A stretch of DNA of 64,000 bases from Rikenellaceae bacterium (GTDB lineage Bacteria > Bacteroidota > Bacteroidia > Bacteroidales > Rikenellaceae): positions 1 to 64,000 of the forward strand of contig SUZX01000002.1 of assembly GCA_015059735.1 (NCBI GenBank), read 5' to 3'. The position numbers were made by a program, and so were the translations under genes. This document shows, one piece after another, positions 18,651 through 27,734 of the stretch. Under the pieces are notes generated by a model. It had not been told where the DNA came from, made no database searches, and worked only from the letters and a program-made list of their open reading frames with translations. Numbering within the stretch: position 1 is the first letter of the stretch; each line of letters begins with the position of its first letter.

Positions 18651-19429
18651 TGGTAGTCGTGGATCCCGAATTGAAAGAGTTATTGGAACGGTTGTATGAC
18701 AAATACAACCGTCCGGAGTTTATCCCCGAAGATCCGATCGCAGTGCCGCACCGTTATACGGGACGTGCAGATCGGGAAATTGCAGGTTTTTTGGTTGCTA
18801 CTATTGCTTGGGGAAATCGGAAAGCTATTGTGCAAAACGGGCATCGGTTGATGCGCCTGATGGATGATGCACCGGCCGATTTCGTGCGCAACGCCTCGGC
18901 CAGGGAATTAAAAGCATTGACCGTATTTGTGCACCGTACATTCAATGGTGCAGATTTGTGCGATTTCGTGGTGGCGTTGCGACGGTTGGAAGAGCAGTTT
19001 GGCGGTATTGGAGCTTTCTTTGAGAGTCGTTATGAGGCCACCCAATCTATCCCGACCGTATTGGCCGAGTTTCGTCGAGAGTTTTTTGCTGCAAAACATA
19101 CTCCTCGTTGTGAAAAACATCTCTCGGCCATAGAGCGTGGTGCAGCTTGTAAGCGGCTCTGTATGTATCTGCGTTGGATGGTACGTAGCGATGAGCGCGG
19201 TGTTGATTTCGGCGAATGGCAACGGATTCCGATGTCGGCGCTCTTTTTGCCTTTGGACCTACATGCAGGGAACATGGGAAGGGCTTTGGGCCTACTCAAA
19301 CGACGCCAAAACGATTGGAAGGCCGTCGAAGAGATTACGAAAAACTTACGTCAATACGACATTACTGATCCCGTACGTTTCGATTATGCTCTTTTCGGTG
19401 CGGGCATTGATGGATATTTGAAAGCCTAA
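18650..19429 (+). CDS. TIGR02757 (DUF2400) family protein
   Basis: A 259-residue cytoplasmic protein of the conserved TIGR02757 family, of unknown function. Family features include the start LLERLYDKYNRPEFIPEDPIAVPHRY, DREIAGFLVATIAWGNRK near residue 40, and the C-terminal LFLPLDLHAGNMGRALGLLKRRQNDWKAVEEIT with DPVRFDYALFGAGI. The helical pattern and the WKAVEEITK/DPVRFDYALF block recall helix-hairpin-helix DNA glycosylase folds, but no catalytic residue can be assigned. The ATG at 18650 overlaps the ATPase stop by one base; an in-frame TTG just upstream is less likely. Confidence 0.88.
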   Translation: MVVVDPELKELLERLYDKYNRPEFIPEDPIAVPHRYTGRADREIAGFLVATIAWGNRKAIVQNGHRLMRLMDDAPADFVRNASARELKALTVFVHRTFNGADLCDFVVALRRLEEQFGGIGAFFESRYEATQSIPTVLAEFRREFFAAKHTPRCEKHLSAIERGAACKRLCMYLRWMVRSDERGVDFGEWQRIPMSALFLPLDLHAGNMGRALGLLKRRQNDWKAVEEITKNLRQYDITDPVRFDYALFGAGIDGYLKA

Positions 19430-19431
19430 TC

Positions 19432-20139
19432 ATGTTTCGATTCAAACAATTTACTGTCAAACAAGAGCGTTGTCCGATGAAAGTCGGTACCGATGGGGTA
19501 TTGTTGGGTGCATGGGTCGGAGTGCATCCGACAGATCACCGTATCCTTGATGTCGGAACGGGGACGGGGGTGATTGCTTTGATGATGGCGCAGCGTGCTC
19601 CCGAGGCGCAGATTGTGGGAGTGGATATTGACGATGTAACCGAAGCTCACGAAAATGCGGCAAATTCATCATGGGCCACACGACTTGCCTTTGAACAATG
19701 TCCGATACAAGAGTTTGTGTCGGCGCAACCTTTTGATCTAATTGTGTCGAATCCTCCGTTTTTTGTCGATTCGCTGACTTGTCCCGATGACGGAAGAACC
19801 ATTGCTCGCCATGCCGTGTCATTGCCGTTCGAGGAGTTGTGTTCGGCTGTCATGCGATTGTTGACTCCCGAAGGGCATTTTGCGGTTGTTCTGCCGATAA
19901 TAGAAGCCGAACGTTTTTTGAATGTGAGCAAAGGGCGTCTTGTGCCGATACGGCGTACCGAGGTGCGTACTACGCCGCGTCGTGCTCCGAAACGGGTGCT
20001 TTTGGAGTTTATGCGGGTAGATAGCGTCGGCTCAAAAAAGCAGCTTGCATGCTCCGAGTTGATAATCGGAACAGGTCGCCATGAAGAATATACCCCCGAA
20101 TATAGGGCCTTGACACGCGATTTTTACTTGAAATTTTGA
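19432..20139 (+). CDS. trmN6: tRNA1(Val) adenine-37 N6-methyltransferase (TrmN6/YfiC family)
   Basis: SAM-dependent methyltransferase predicted to modify A37 of tRNA-Val. The 235-residue protein has the substrate loop MKVGTDGVLLGAWV, SAM motif I LDVGTGTGVIALMMAQ, acidic motif II VGVDID and the catalytic NPPF motif (VSNPPFF) shared by N6-adenine methylases. Last gene of the overlapping chain that begins at 16180, two bases after the TIGR02757 gene. Confidence 0.93.
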   Translation: MFRFKQFTVKQERCPMKVGTDGVLLGAWVGVHPTDHRILDVGTGTGVIALMMAQRAPEAQIVGVDIDDVTEAHENAANSSWATRLAFEQCPIQEFVSAQPFDLIVSNPPFFVDSLTCPDDGRTIARHAVSLPFEELCSAVMRLLTPEGHFAVVLPIIEAERFLNVSKGRLVPIRRTEVRTTPRRAPKRVLLEFMRVDSVGSKKQLACSELIIGTGRHEEYTPEYRALTRDFYLKF

Positions 20140-20166
20140 GGATAAACCGAAAATAAATTATCTTTG
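20135..20166 (+). promoter_or_regulatory. Promoter of the DUF4831 gene
   Basis: TTTG (20135-20138), overlapping the trmN6 stop codon, 20 bases, TATCTTTG (20159-20166). The ATG follows at 20194. Confidence 0.75.
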
Positions 20167-20193
20167 CAATAGAGGAATTAAAAAATCGAGCAT

Positions 20194-21087
20194 ATGAAAA
20201 AGATCTTTTTAGCACTTCTGATGTTGTCCGTTGCGGTTGCAACAGCGCAGAATCCTTATATCGCTCCATTCGGAGTTGTCGAAGATGCCGATGGTACAAC
20301 GGTTTCACAACCGCAAACTTTACTTTCGGTTGATGTTGAGGTAGCGTGCGAGAAAATTTTGGCAGGACCTTATGCCCGTTATGCTCAAAAGTTTCTGGGA
20401 GTACGTGCTCCATTGACCGATAAGACTGTTTGGAAGATTGTCAGAGGTGTAGTCGGACTGATCGGAGGTGAGGAGGCCTTTTCTGTGGGAACCATGAAAT
20501 CTCCGACAATGCAGGCCTCATCGCACGTTGAATCGATGGATGAATTTGCCCGTCTGTCTGTGGATAAGAATAGTGCTGTTGTTACGACATTGGAGAGTGC
20601 CGCACAAGCTGCTGCCAACACCATCTTTTCGTTGCGTCGTCATCGTTTAGAACTGATTACGGGAGAGGCCGGTGAACATGTCTTTGGTGCGGGGTTGAAA
20701 GCAGCTCTCGATGAAATCGCACGTCTTGAACAACAATATTTGGAACTCTTCTTGGGTAAAAAAGTGACAACTACCGAGATGCGTCGTTGTATCGTATGGC
20801 CGCAATCAGATAAAAAGCAATATGTTGTTTGCCGTTTCTCTCCGGCGGCGGGACTTCTTCCCGAAACCGATCTTACGGGCGATATGGTATTATTGGAGAT
20901 CGAGCCTTCGGGTGTTCAATCGCCATTCCCCGAAGCCGGTGTGAAAGATACAAATTATGTGACTTATCGTATTGCCGATGTTGCTACTTGTAAAGTGGTA
21001 AGTGGAGGTCGTGAATATGCGCGAGCCGTATTGCCGATCTTCGAGTTCGGAAAGACGATAAAGATCGCTATTCCGCGCAAGAAATAA
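20194..21087 (+). CDS. DUF4831 family exported protein
   Basis: A 297-residue protein with a cleavable signal peptide (MKKIFLALLMLSVAVATAQ). It fits the Bacteroidota DUF4831 family: an N-terminal stretch with VSQPQTLLSVDVEVACEKILAGPYARYAQKFLGV, a central helical LEQQYLELFLGKK segment, and a C-terminal beta part (CRFSPAAGLLPETDLTG) ending in basic residues. No enzymatic motif; predicted periplasmic or outer-membrane-associated, function unknown. It has a consensus promoter of its own and runs into the AlkD-like gene 9 bases later. Confidence 0.82.
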   Translation: MKKIFLALLMLSVAVATAQNPYIAPFGVVEDADGTTVSQPQTLLSVDVEVACEKILAGPYARYAQKFLGVRAPLTDKTVWKIVRGVVGLIGGEEAFSVGTMKSPTMQASSHVESMDEFARLSVDKNSAVVTTLESAAQAAANTIFSLRRHRLELITGEAGEHVFGAGLKAALDEIARLEQQYLELFLGKKVTTTEMRRCIVWPQSDKKQYVVCRFSPAAGLLPETDLTGDMVLLEIEPSGVQSPFPEAGVKDTNYVTYRIADVATCKVVSGGREYARAVLPIFEFGKTIKIAIPRKK

Positions 21088-21096
21088 TTCGATTCC

Positions 21097-21753
21097 ATGC
21101 AATTCACCTCTCGAATGGCTGCCTTGCTCGGACGTATGCGTCGTGAGCGTAACGGAGTTGTGGCCGATACCATGTATTGCTATGGACATCCTTGCGGGTT
21201 GAACTATGGCGTTAGCCTACCTACGGTGCGACAGATTGCCAAAGAGGAGGGAACGGATTATTGTTACGCCCGCTATCTTTGGCAACAGGATGTTCGGGAA
21301 TTGCGATTGGCGGCCTTGCATATCGCCGATCCCGAGCAACTCGTTCGCGAAGAGTTGGCATTTTGGGCCGCAGGGATCATCAACGAGGAGTTGGCAGAGG
21401 AGGCTGCTTTTGCATTGCTCCGTCGGTTGTCTTTTTTTGCTGAATTGTTTGAAAGTTGGATTGTTGCTCCACAACCGTTATTGCGGTACGCTGTCCTAAT
21501 GGCTGCGGCGAGAAATTCGCGATTATCGGCAGCTTGGATTGTTCCGGCTCTCGGTGCATTGTCGATGGAGGGTTGCGAAGACAAGGCAGTATTGCGAATG
21601 ATGACGCGGGGTGTTGTGGCGGTATTGGTGGCTATCGGTGACCAAAATGAAGAGAACCGAGAGGCAGTGCGTTGCGCAGTCGGTTCTCTCGGCTCATTCC
21701 CTGCCGCAGAAAGCATCCACGAGGAACTTGCCTGGCGATTAGACTTGTCGTAG
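21097..21753 (+). CDS. AlkD-like DNA alkylation repair protein
   Basis: A 218-residue all-helical protein resembling the HEAT-repeat DNA glycosylases (AlkC/AlkD family), which remove alkylated purines. Supporting features are YGVSLPTVRQIAKEEGTDYCYARYLWQQDVRELRLAALHIADP near the start, and repeated helix pairs (AFWAAGIINEELAEEAAF; LLRYAVLMAAARNSRL; RMMTRGVVAVLVAIGDQNEENREA). The AlkD catalytic Trp/Asp pair cannot be placed with certainty, so activity is inferred. It follows the DUF4831 gene by 9 bases. Confidence 0.8.
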   Translation: MQFTSRMAALLGRMRRERNGVVADTMYCYGHPCGLNYGVSLPTVRQIAKEEGTDYCYARYLWQQDVRELRLAALHIADPEQLVREELAFWAAGIINEELAEEAAFALLRRLSFFAELFESWIVAPQPLLRYAVLMAAARNSRLSAAWIVPALGALSMEGCEDKAVLRMMTRGVVAVLVAIGDQNEENREAVRCAVGSLGSFPAAESIHEELAWRLDLS

Positions 21754-21798
21754 TTTGTTAGATCTTTTTACCAACCAATGACAATCTGTGTAGCCGGT

Positions 21799-22131
21799 TT
21801 AGAAATAGTAAGGTGTGACCGGTTCGCATTGCTCGATTTCGTGAAAAACATGGCATAGTCGTTCATAAGGAATACAGCCACTTTCTCGCCATAGGATCTC
21901 TCCGCGACGGAAGAAAATCAATGTTGGGACCGATACGATGTTGTAACGGTGAATGACATCGGCCATCTCCCGATTATCGATATCTACTTTATAGACCTCG
22001 ACTCGCCCCCGCATCTCTTTTTCGAATTGTTCGATTATGGGATACATCATCCGACATGGACCACACCAGCCGGCAAAGAAATCAACGAGCATCAACGAGT
22101 CGCGCCAAATCAGTTTTTCAAAATCTCTCAT
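21799..22131 (-). CDS. Thioredoxin
   Basis: A 110-residue cytoplasmic thioredoxin that reduces disulfides. The active site is WCGPC within FFAGWCGPCRMMYPIIEQF, the DID/ID strand is VYKVDIDNREMADVI, and the cis-proline is in VSVPTLIFF. No signal peptide. It is convergent with the AlkD-like gene and about 136 bases downstream of radA on the same strand. Confidence 0.95.
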   Translation of the reverse strand: MRDFEKLIWRDSLMLVDFFAGWCGPCRMMYPIIEQFEKEMRGRVEVYKVDIDNREMADVIHRYNIVSVPTLIFFRRGEILWRESGCIPYERLCHVFHEIEQCEPVTPYYF

Positions 22132-22267
22132 GGCACAAAGTTTTGTTTTCGGTTATTGGCATACGGGAGTTTTCGGAGAGTCTCTATGATTAGGTGTATA
22201 GAGACTTGCCGGTCGGGTGGAGATTTTCCTCGACCAACCGTTGCCGCTAACAAAACGAAAGCAAATA

Positions 22268-23635
22268 TTATTCCACGAAGAGTGCTTTGGGCAATTGATC
22301 GATGCTGCTGATACCAATGACCTCGATTCCGGAAGGACGCTTGTTCCCTTTGGGTAGGTAGCCCGAAACGATGATGCGTCGGAATCCCAATCGTGCAGCT
22401 TCGCTGATACGTTGTTCGGTGCGAGGTGCAGGACGTATCTCGCCTGAAAGACCAACTTCTCCGGCACAACATACTCCTTTGGCTATCGGTCGGTCGTAAT
22501 AAGAGGAGATAACCGCAGCCATGACTGCCAAATCCAGTCCCGTATCTGCCACCTTGAACCCACCGGCAAAATTCAGGAATACATCTTTTTGAAACATCTT
22601 CATCCCGACACGTTTTTCGAGCACGGCAAGCAACATGCTCATGCGTCGTGCGTCGAAACCCGTAGCTGTGCGTTGGGGGGTGCCATAGGCGGCACCGCTG
22701 ACCAAAGCCTGTACCTCGATTAGGTAGGGGCGTATGCCATCGGCCGAAGCTCCTACGGCAATGCCGCTCAGGGGCTCTTCGTAGTGTGTGAGAAGAATTT
22801 CCGAAGGATTGTTTACCCCGCGTAATCCGTTGTCGAGCATCTCAAAAACGCCAATTTCGAATGTCGCTCCGAAACGGTTTTTGATGCCTCGCAGGATGCG
22901 GTAGGTGTTGTTGCTGTCTCCCTCGAATTGGAGTACCACATCGACAATATGTTCGAGAATTTTCGGTCCTGCAATGGTGCCGTCTTTGGTGATATGGCCG
23001 ATGATTATTACGGTTGTACCGGTGGTTTTTGCGTATTTCAAAAGTGTTGCGGCACATTCGCGAATTTGTGAAACACTGCCAGCCGAGGAGTCAATTAGTT
23101 CTGTATAAATGGTTTGTATAGAGTCGATAACCACCAAATCGGGTTGTTGCTCGCCGATTTGTGCAACAATGTTTTCGAGCAAGGTTTCTGGATAGATCAT
23201 ACAAGCTTCGTTGGCAATCCCAATGCGAGTTGCCCGCATGCGGATCTGCTCGGCAGACTCCTCTCCCGATACATATAAAGTTTTTAATCCATTGGCGGCA
23301 AGGGCAATCTGTAATGAGAGTGTCGACTTCCCAATACCGGGCTCGCCGCCGATCAAGATTAATGATCCGGCAACCATGCCACCTCCCAACACGCGATCGA
23401 CTTCGGTGTTACCCAAGCCGATCCTTTTATGATCGCTTTCGTGAATATCGCAGACCCGACGCGGGGCACTTCGTGGCAGATCTCCGGCTACAAGAGCCGG
23501 AACGCTATTGTTCTCGCGAGCAATGATCTCTTCGGTGAAAGAGTTCCATTCGCCACATGAGGGGCATTTGCCCAACCATTTGGGGGCTTCAAAACCGCAG
23601 TTGCGGCAGAAAAAGGCTTTTTTGATCTTAGCCAT
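22268..23635 (-). CDS. radA: DNA repair protein RadA
   Basis: RadA (Sms) is a RecA-like branch-migration ATPase for recombinational repair. The 455-residue protein has the N-terminal zinc finger (CRNCGFEAPKWLGKCPSCGEW), Walker A GGEPGIGKSTL, the RadA-specific KNRFG motif (IKNRFGATF) and a C-terminal Lon-protease-like domain (VRIVAxx-type: GVCCAGEVGLSGEIRPAPRTEQRI). All family landmarks are present. It lies 49 bases downstream of the lipoprotein gene and may belong to the same minus-strand transcript. Confidence 0.98.
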   Translation of the reverse strand: MAKIKKAFFCRNCGFEAPKWLGKCPSCGEWNSFTEEIIARENNSVPALVAGDLPRSAPRRVCDIHESDHKRIGLGNTEVDRVLGGGMVAGSLILIGGEPGIGKSTLSLQIALAANGLKTLYVSGEESAEQIRMRATRIGIANEACMIYPETLLENIVAQIGEQQPDLVVIDSIQTIYTELIDSSAGSVSQIRECAATLLKYAKTTGTTVIIIGHITKDGTIAGPKILEHIVDVVLQFEGDSNNTYRILRGIKNRFGATFEIGVFEMLDNGLRGVNNPSEILLTHYEEPLSGIAVGASADGIRPYLIEVQALVSGAAYGTPQRTATGFDARRMSMLLAVLEKRVGMKMFQKDVFLNFAGGFKVADTGLDLAVMAAVISSYYDRPIAKGVCCAGEVGLSGEIRPAPRTEQRISEAARLGFRRIIVSGYLPKGNKRPSGIEVIGISSIDQLPKALFVE

Positions 23636-23684
23636 GACGTTTTTGGGGTTTTATCCCCCTTGACTATTATTTATTTGTCGAGTG

Positions 23685-24170
23685 TCAGTAGGGTTTTGTC
23701 GTGTATTCTTCTCGTACCACCTTTTCGATCGCGGCATCGGGATAGCGCTCTTTGTATTGGCTTGTTAGATCGAAGGTCAGTTTTACGAGATTCTCCCCCT
23801 CCTCGGATCGCCAAGAGGAAATCTGAGCCGTGTCCACAATCTCGACATAAGAGAATATTAGGATTCTTGTCCCGGGGGTCTTCGTGAAACTGCCGACAAG
23901 AGGAGTTTGGCTGGTTTCAGGTGTTACATACAACTCCCCTCCATTAAAACGGTTGAAATCAAGCCGATAGTTGCCTCCGGCTTTTACCGGAGCGGAGGTA
24001 AGCACCTCGCCTTGAAGTTGCTCCTGTGTGAGTGTCGTTTCTTCATCTGCAAGTGTCGCCAGCGCCTCAACTCGTTCGATCGGATAGTTGGTGGTGTAGA
24101 ATACCTCATTCTTGGCTTCACTACATGCCAGCATGCAGATAAGACAGCACCATGATACAATGCGTTTCAT
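23685..24170 (-). CDS. Small lipoprotein of unknown function
   Basis: A 161-residue lipoprotein with leader MKRIVSWCCLICMLAC and mature start SEAKNEVFYTTNYPIERVEA. The remainder is mostly beta (LDFNRFNGGELYVTPET; TRILIFSYVEIVDTAQISSW) with Glu/Thr-rich ends. No family recognised. It follows rseP by 9 bases, so it is in the M23-like/dxr/rseP transcript. Bacteroidota often carry a small lipoprotein after rseP, which suggests an envelope role. Confidence 0.72.
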   Translation of the reverse strand: MKRIVSWCCLICMLACSEAKNEVFYTTNYPIERVEALATLADEETTLTQEQLQGEVLTSAPVKAGGNYRLDFNRFNGGELYVTPETSQTPLVGSFTKTPGTRILIFSYVEIVDTAQISSWRSEEGENLVKLTFDLTSQYKERYPDAAIEKVVREEYTTKPY

Positions 24171-24179
24171 GCAATCGGA

Positions 24180-25496
24180 CTATTTGAGGAAGAAACGATA
24201 GATGTCATTGCCGTTGGCGTAGATGAGTAATACTAAGATGATTGCCAAACCGACATATTGAGCAATTTCAAGCACTCGATCACTGACTTTACGGCCGGTA
24301 AGCATCTCCCAAAATGTGAAGATGGCATGTCCGCCATCGAGTCCCGGGATTGGCAAAATGTTCATCACGGCGAGAATGATCGAAAGAAAAGCCGTTTTCA
24401 TCCAAAAATCCTCCCAATTCCACTCCGAAGGGAATATACTGCCTATGGCGATAAATCCTCCCAATTCCTCATACATTTTGGTCTTGGGTTGCACAATGAG
24501 TTTCAGTTGCTCCCAATATGATGCAATGGTGCGTCCGGCTTTTCGGAAACCTGCGGGAATTGCTTCGAAGAAGGTGTAGTGCTTGGTACGTAACGAGAAC
24601 GGTGAATCAAGCACCATGACACCGATTGTTCCATCGGCAGTCACCGGTAACGAGAACTGCAACAACTCTTCGCCACGACGAATATTCATTGCAACTGTAT
24701 CTCCTGCACGAGTTTTCAGATAGGAGCGGTAGCCTGCAAAGTCGCGACCTCGCAAAGTGTCAATTCCGATCACTTCGTCGCCTTTGGTCAATAGTGCGGC
24801 CGAGGGCCGTGCAATGCTGTCAATGATAAATGGAATGCGTGGAGTTAATAACTTCTCGTACCCTTTGGCTTGACGCATGGCTATCAATTCGTCAAACGGC
24901 AACGTTAACTCCATCGGTTTATTATTGCGTATTACGGTTACTTTGCGGTCGCTTTCGGTGATAATCAATGCATTGAGGAAATGGTTAAGATCATCAATGG
25001 GTTGGCCGTCGATGGAAACTAACCGGTCGCCATCACAGAATCCGAGTTGTTTGCCCGCTTCGTTGAAATTATAGCCCCAGCGAGCCTCCTCGTTTGAGAA
25101 GTAGCTGTCGCCCCAAGTGTAGCAGATTCCACAATAGATCGTAACGGCCAGCACCAAATTCATAACTACACCAGCAATCATGACCAAGAAACGTTGCCAT
25201 GCAGGTTTGGCTCGAAATTCATCGGGCTTTACGGGAGCCGCCATTTGCTCTTTATCCATCGACTCGTCGATCATGCCGGCAATCTTGACATAGCCACCTA
25301 GTGGCAGCCAACCCACACCGTATTCGGTGTCGCCTCGTTTGAATTTGAACAGCGAAAACCAAGGGTCGAAGAAAATATAGAACTTATCGACACGAATTTT
25401 GAAAACTCGGGCCATGAAAAAGTGCCCTAATTCGTGAATGCCCACCAAAATGGTGAAACAGAGAAAGAATTGAATGATTTTAACAATTATATCCAT
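24180..25496 (-). CDS. rseP: Site-2 zinc metalloprotease RseP
   Basis: Intramembrane protease that cuts anti-sigma factors or leftover signal peptides. The 438-residue protein has the zinc motif HELGH (residues 21-25) in the first helix, PDZ-like domains between about 140 and 300 (GYNFNEAGKQLGFCDGDRLVSIDG; GDEVIGIDTLRGRDFAGYRS) and the second active-site motif NILPIPGLDGGH in a C-terminal helix. Complete active site. It follows dxr by 12 bases, the common dxr-rseP arrangement. Confidence 0.97.
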   Translation of the reverse strand: MDIIVKIIQFFLCFTILVGIHELGHFFMARVFKIRVDKFYIFFDPWFSLFKFKRGDTEYGVGWLPLGGYVKIAGMIDESMDKEQMAAPVKPDEFRAKPAWQRFLVMIAGVVMNLVLAVTIYCGICYTWGDSYFSNEEARWGYNFNEAGKQLGFCDGDRLVSIDGQPIDDLNHFLNALIITESDRKVTVIRNNKPMELTLPFDELIAMRQAKGYEKLLTPRIPFIIDSIARPSAALLTKGDEVIGIDTLRGRDFAGYRSYLKTRAGDTVAMNIRRGEELLQFSLPVTADGTIGVMVLDSPFSLRTKHYTFFEAIPAGFRKAGRTIASYWEQLKLIVQPKTKMYEELGGFIAIGSIFPSEWNWEDFWMKTAFLSIILAVMNILPIPGLDGGHAIFTFWEMLTGRKVSDRVLEIAQYVGLAIILVLLIYANGNDIYRFFLK

Positions 25497-25508
25497 GATT
25501 TGTAAAGA

Positions 25509-26660
25509 TTACTTGTTTAAGAATTCGGAGGCCAATCGGCGGGATTCTTTGTCGATTGCGGCATAGTCCTCTTCGGTCGGGGAGGTGATGAATGTGGCAT
25601 GCGTGAGAGCATATTCGATGGCGCGTACAATGTCGAGCCACGAATTGCGATGAGCAAGAAATGCCGCTACGGCTATTTCGTTGGCTCCATTCATCGTGCA
25701 GGCTGCCGTTCCTCCGCGATGCAGACAATCGTAAGCAATGTCCAATGCCGGATATTTCATGCGATCAACTGCCTCGAAAGTGAGTTGTGGATGGCTTAAA
25801 AAGTCGAATTGTTCCATCGGTCGCACGGCACGGTCGGGAAACATCAGCGCATAGCTGATCGGCATGTGCATATCGGGAGAGCCGAGTTGTGCTTTGATCG
25901 CTCCATCTTCAAACTCTACCATCGAGTGGACGATCGATTGCGGGTGTAGAATAACTGCAATCTGTTCGGCCGGAATTCCGAAAAGCCAATGTGCTTCGAT
26001 CACCTCGAAGCCTTTATTTACCAACGTTGACGAGTCGATGGTAATTTTATCTCCCATTGTCCATTGTGGATGTTGAAGAGCTTGCTCGACAGTGACATTT
26101 GCGAGTTGGCTGCGCTCCAAATTGCGGAATGCGCCACCACTGCATGTGATGATCAAACGACGGATCGGGGCTCGCTCTCCGACCAAGCACTGAAAAATTG
26201 CTGAATGTTCGGAGTCTATTGGTAGGATCGGGACTTGCTTTTCGGCCGCTAATCGCATGACCAATTCGCCCCCTACGACCAACGACTCTTTGTTGGCCAA
26301 CGCAAGTTTCTTGCCGGCTTTCAGGGTAGCAAGGGTTGGTGCCAGACCGGCATATCCGACCAATGCGTTGACCACTACATCGGCGCTGCTTGATCCGACA
26401 ATCTGTGCAACGGCCTCTTCGCCGGCATATACTTTGGTGTCGGTATCAGCAAGTGCTTCACATAGTTGGGGGTAGTAGTTTTTATCGGCAATGACTACGG
26501 TGTCGGCATCAAATGCACGAGCCTGTTCGGCTAACCGTTGCCAATTGCGATGGGCGGTGAGGATACGGGCTTCGAATCGATCGGGATTTTCACGCACGAT
26601 GTCGAGCGTCTGTACTCCGATGGAGCCGGTAGAACCCAATATGGCGAGTTGTTGTTTCAT
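25509..26660 (-). CDS. dxr: 1-deoxy-D-xylulose-5-phosphate reductoisomerase
   Basis: Second enzyme of the non-mevalonate (MEP) isoprenoid pathway; converts DXP to MEP with NADPH. The 383-residue protein starts with the NADPH-binding GSTGSIGVQTLDI, and carries ALANKESLVVGGE, the metal/substrate motif PIDSEHSAIFQCL, ITCSGGAFRN, HPQWTMGDKITIDSSTLVNKGFEVIEAHWLF and PQSIVHSMVEF. All active-site segments are present. It lies 8 bases downstream of the M23-like gene and 12 bases upstream of rseP. Confidence 0.98.
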   Translation of the reverse strand: MKQQLAILGSTGSIGVQTLDIVRENPDRFEARILTAHRNWQRLAEQARAFDADTVVIADKNYYPQLCEALADTDTKVYAGEEAVAQIVGSSSADVVVNALVGYAGLAPTLATLKAGKKLALANKESLVVGGELVMRLAAEKQVPILPIDSEHSAIFQCLVGERAPIRRLIITCSGGAFRNLERSQLANVTVEQALQHPQWTMGDKITIDSSTLVNKGFEVIEAHWLFGIPAEQIAVILHPQSIVHSMVEFEDGAIKAQLGSPDMHMPISYALMFPDRAVRPMEQFDFLSHPQLTFEAVDRMKYPALDIAYDCLHRGGTAACTMNGANEIAVAAFLAHRNSWLDIVRAIEYALTHATFITSPTEEDYAAIDKESRRLASEFLNK

Positions 26661-26668
26661 GTCATCTT

Positions 26669-27544
26669 TTAGAATACGATGTAACTTTCGGGATCAACAG
26701 GTTTGCCGTTGCTCCACCATTCGAATCCGAAGAGTGCTGTGGTGCCGCTGTTGGCATCGTTTACGGAACTATATCCAATCTGATCACCTCCACGCACGGT
26801 TTGACCTACGGTAACAAGTGATTGCGAAAGATTTTTGTAAATCGAGATGTGGTTGTCGGCATGTTGAATCAATACAACAATGCCGTTTTCAGGAGTCCAT
26901 AGACTTTGCAGAACCGATCCTTTATCGACGGCAGTTATCCGATCTCCGGCGGCTGTTGCCAAACGAATCCCGAAACGTCCGGCGGCGATGTCGAAATGTT
27001 CGGTGATGATTCCCTCGGCCGGCTTTGTCAATTGCATTGCTTCGCGCAACTGCCGAGTTGTGCTGCCGGATCGGCCCAAAATGGCATATTCGCCATTACC
27101 TTCCATTTGCGCGCGCAAAAGAGAGTCTTCGTGCGACGGAACGACTAGTATCTTATTGGTACGTGTGCTGTCGGTTGAAGGTAGTGTTCGAGCAACGGGT
27201 GTGTGTCCTTCGAGGATCAATGCGATGTTCTCGTTGTAGGTCATCATGTCGTTCATCATCCGCTCCATTGAGTCCAAACGGATAATGTTTTGAATCAGAC
27301 TCTCGCGAGATCGGTCTGCTTCTGTACGATAACCCGGGAGAAACTCCAATACAGGAGTATAGGCCATCAAGGTCAATACAAGAATGAAAAATAACAAGCC
27401 AAAAGCCACTAATGCAGTGAAAATACTTGCCGGCGAGAGATGTATATGCCACTCTTCACTGTTGTCTGTGGCATTGAGCATGCTGAAACGGCGCTTGCGG
27501 AAAAATGCGTGCCACCATGCCGCTATTCTTTTGATATAATTCAT
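26669..27544 (-). CDS. Membrane-anchored LytM/M23-like protein lacking zinc ligands
   Basis: A 291-residue protein with a basic N-terminus, one membrane helix (ASIFTALVAFGLLFFILVLTLMAY, about residues 44-67), a helical linker, and a C-terminal lysostaphin-like fold. The fold is recognisable (GIITEHFDIAAGRFGIRLATAAGDRITAVDKGSVLQS...GIVVLIQHADNHISIYKNLSQSLVTVGQTVRGGDQIGYSS). The usual H-x3-D ligands are replaced and the last HxH motif reads FGFEWW. It is therefore probably a non-catalytic LytM factor that activates an amidase or binds peptidoglycan. The ATG at 27544 replaces a TTG 11 codons upstream. It heads the dxr-rseP cluster. Confidence 0.85.
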   Translation of the reverse strand: MNYIKRIAAWWHAFFRKRRFSMLNATDNSEEWHIHLSPASIFTALVAFGLLFFILVLTLMAYTPVLEFLPGYRTEADRSRESLIQNIIRLDSMERMMNDMMTYNENIALILEGHTPVARTLPSTDSTRTNKILVVPSHEDSLLRAQMEGNGEYAILGRSGSTTRQLREAMQLTKPAEGIITEHFDIAAGRFGIRLATAAGDRITAVDKGSVLQSLWTPENGIVVLIQHADNHISIYKNLSQSLVTVGQTVRGGDQIGYSSVNDANSGTTALFGFEWWSNGKPVDPESYIVF

Positions 27545-27639
27545 CTCGTGTTTGCGTTTTCTGTTTTGTCGGACCAATGTTTTTTAACATTCGGCTCGAT
27601 ATGGGTATTGTTTATGCTTCGAAGAGTATTTTATTTTCG

Positions 27640-27647
27640 CAAAGATA
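27640..27647 (-). promoter_or_regulatory. -7 element (TATCTTTG) for the M23-like/dxr/rseP genes
   Basis: CAAAGATA on the plus strand is TATCTTTG on the minus strand, 96 bases before the ATG at 27544. No good -33 box was seen. Confidence 0.4.
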
Positions 27648-27666
27648 GCCAAATTCGTAGAAATAC

Positions 27667-27698
27667 TTTGCGCTTCACGGTGATTTTTTTTATTTTTG
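27667..27698 (+). promoter_or_regulatory. Promoter of the nucleotidyltransferase gene
   Basis: TTTG (27667-27670), 20 bases, TATTTTTG (27691-27698): full match to the Bacteroidota promoter; ATG at 27735. Confidence 0.75.
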
Positions 27699-27734
27699 TC
27701 ATCGGAAAATTAACGTTAAAAATCGCAATAAATT

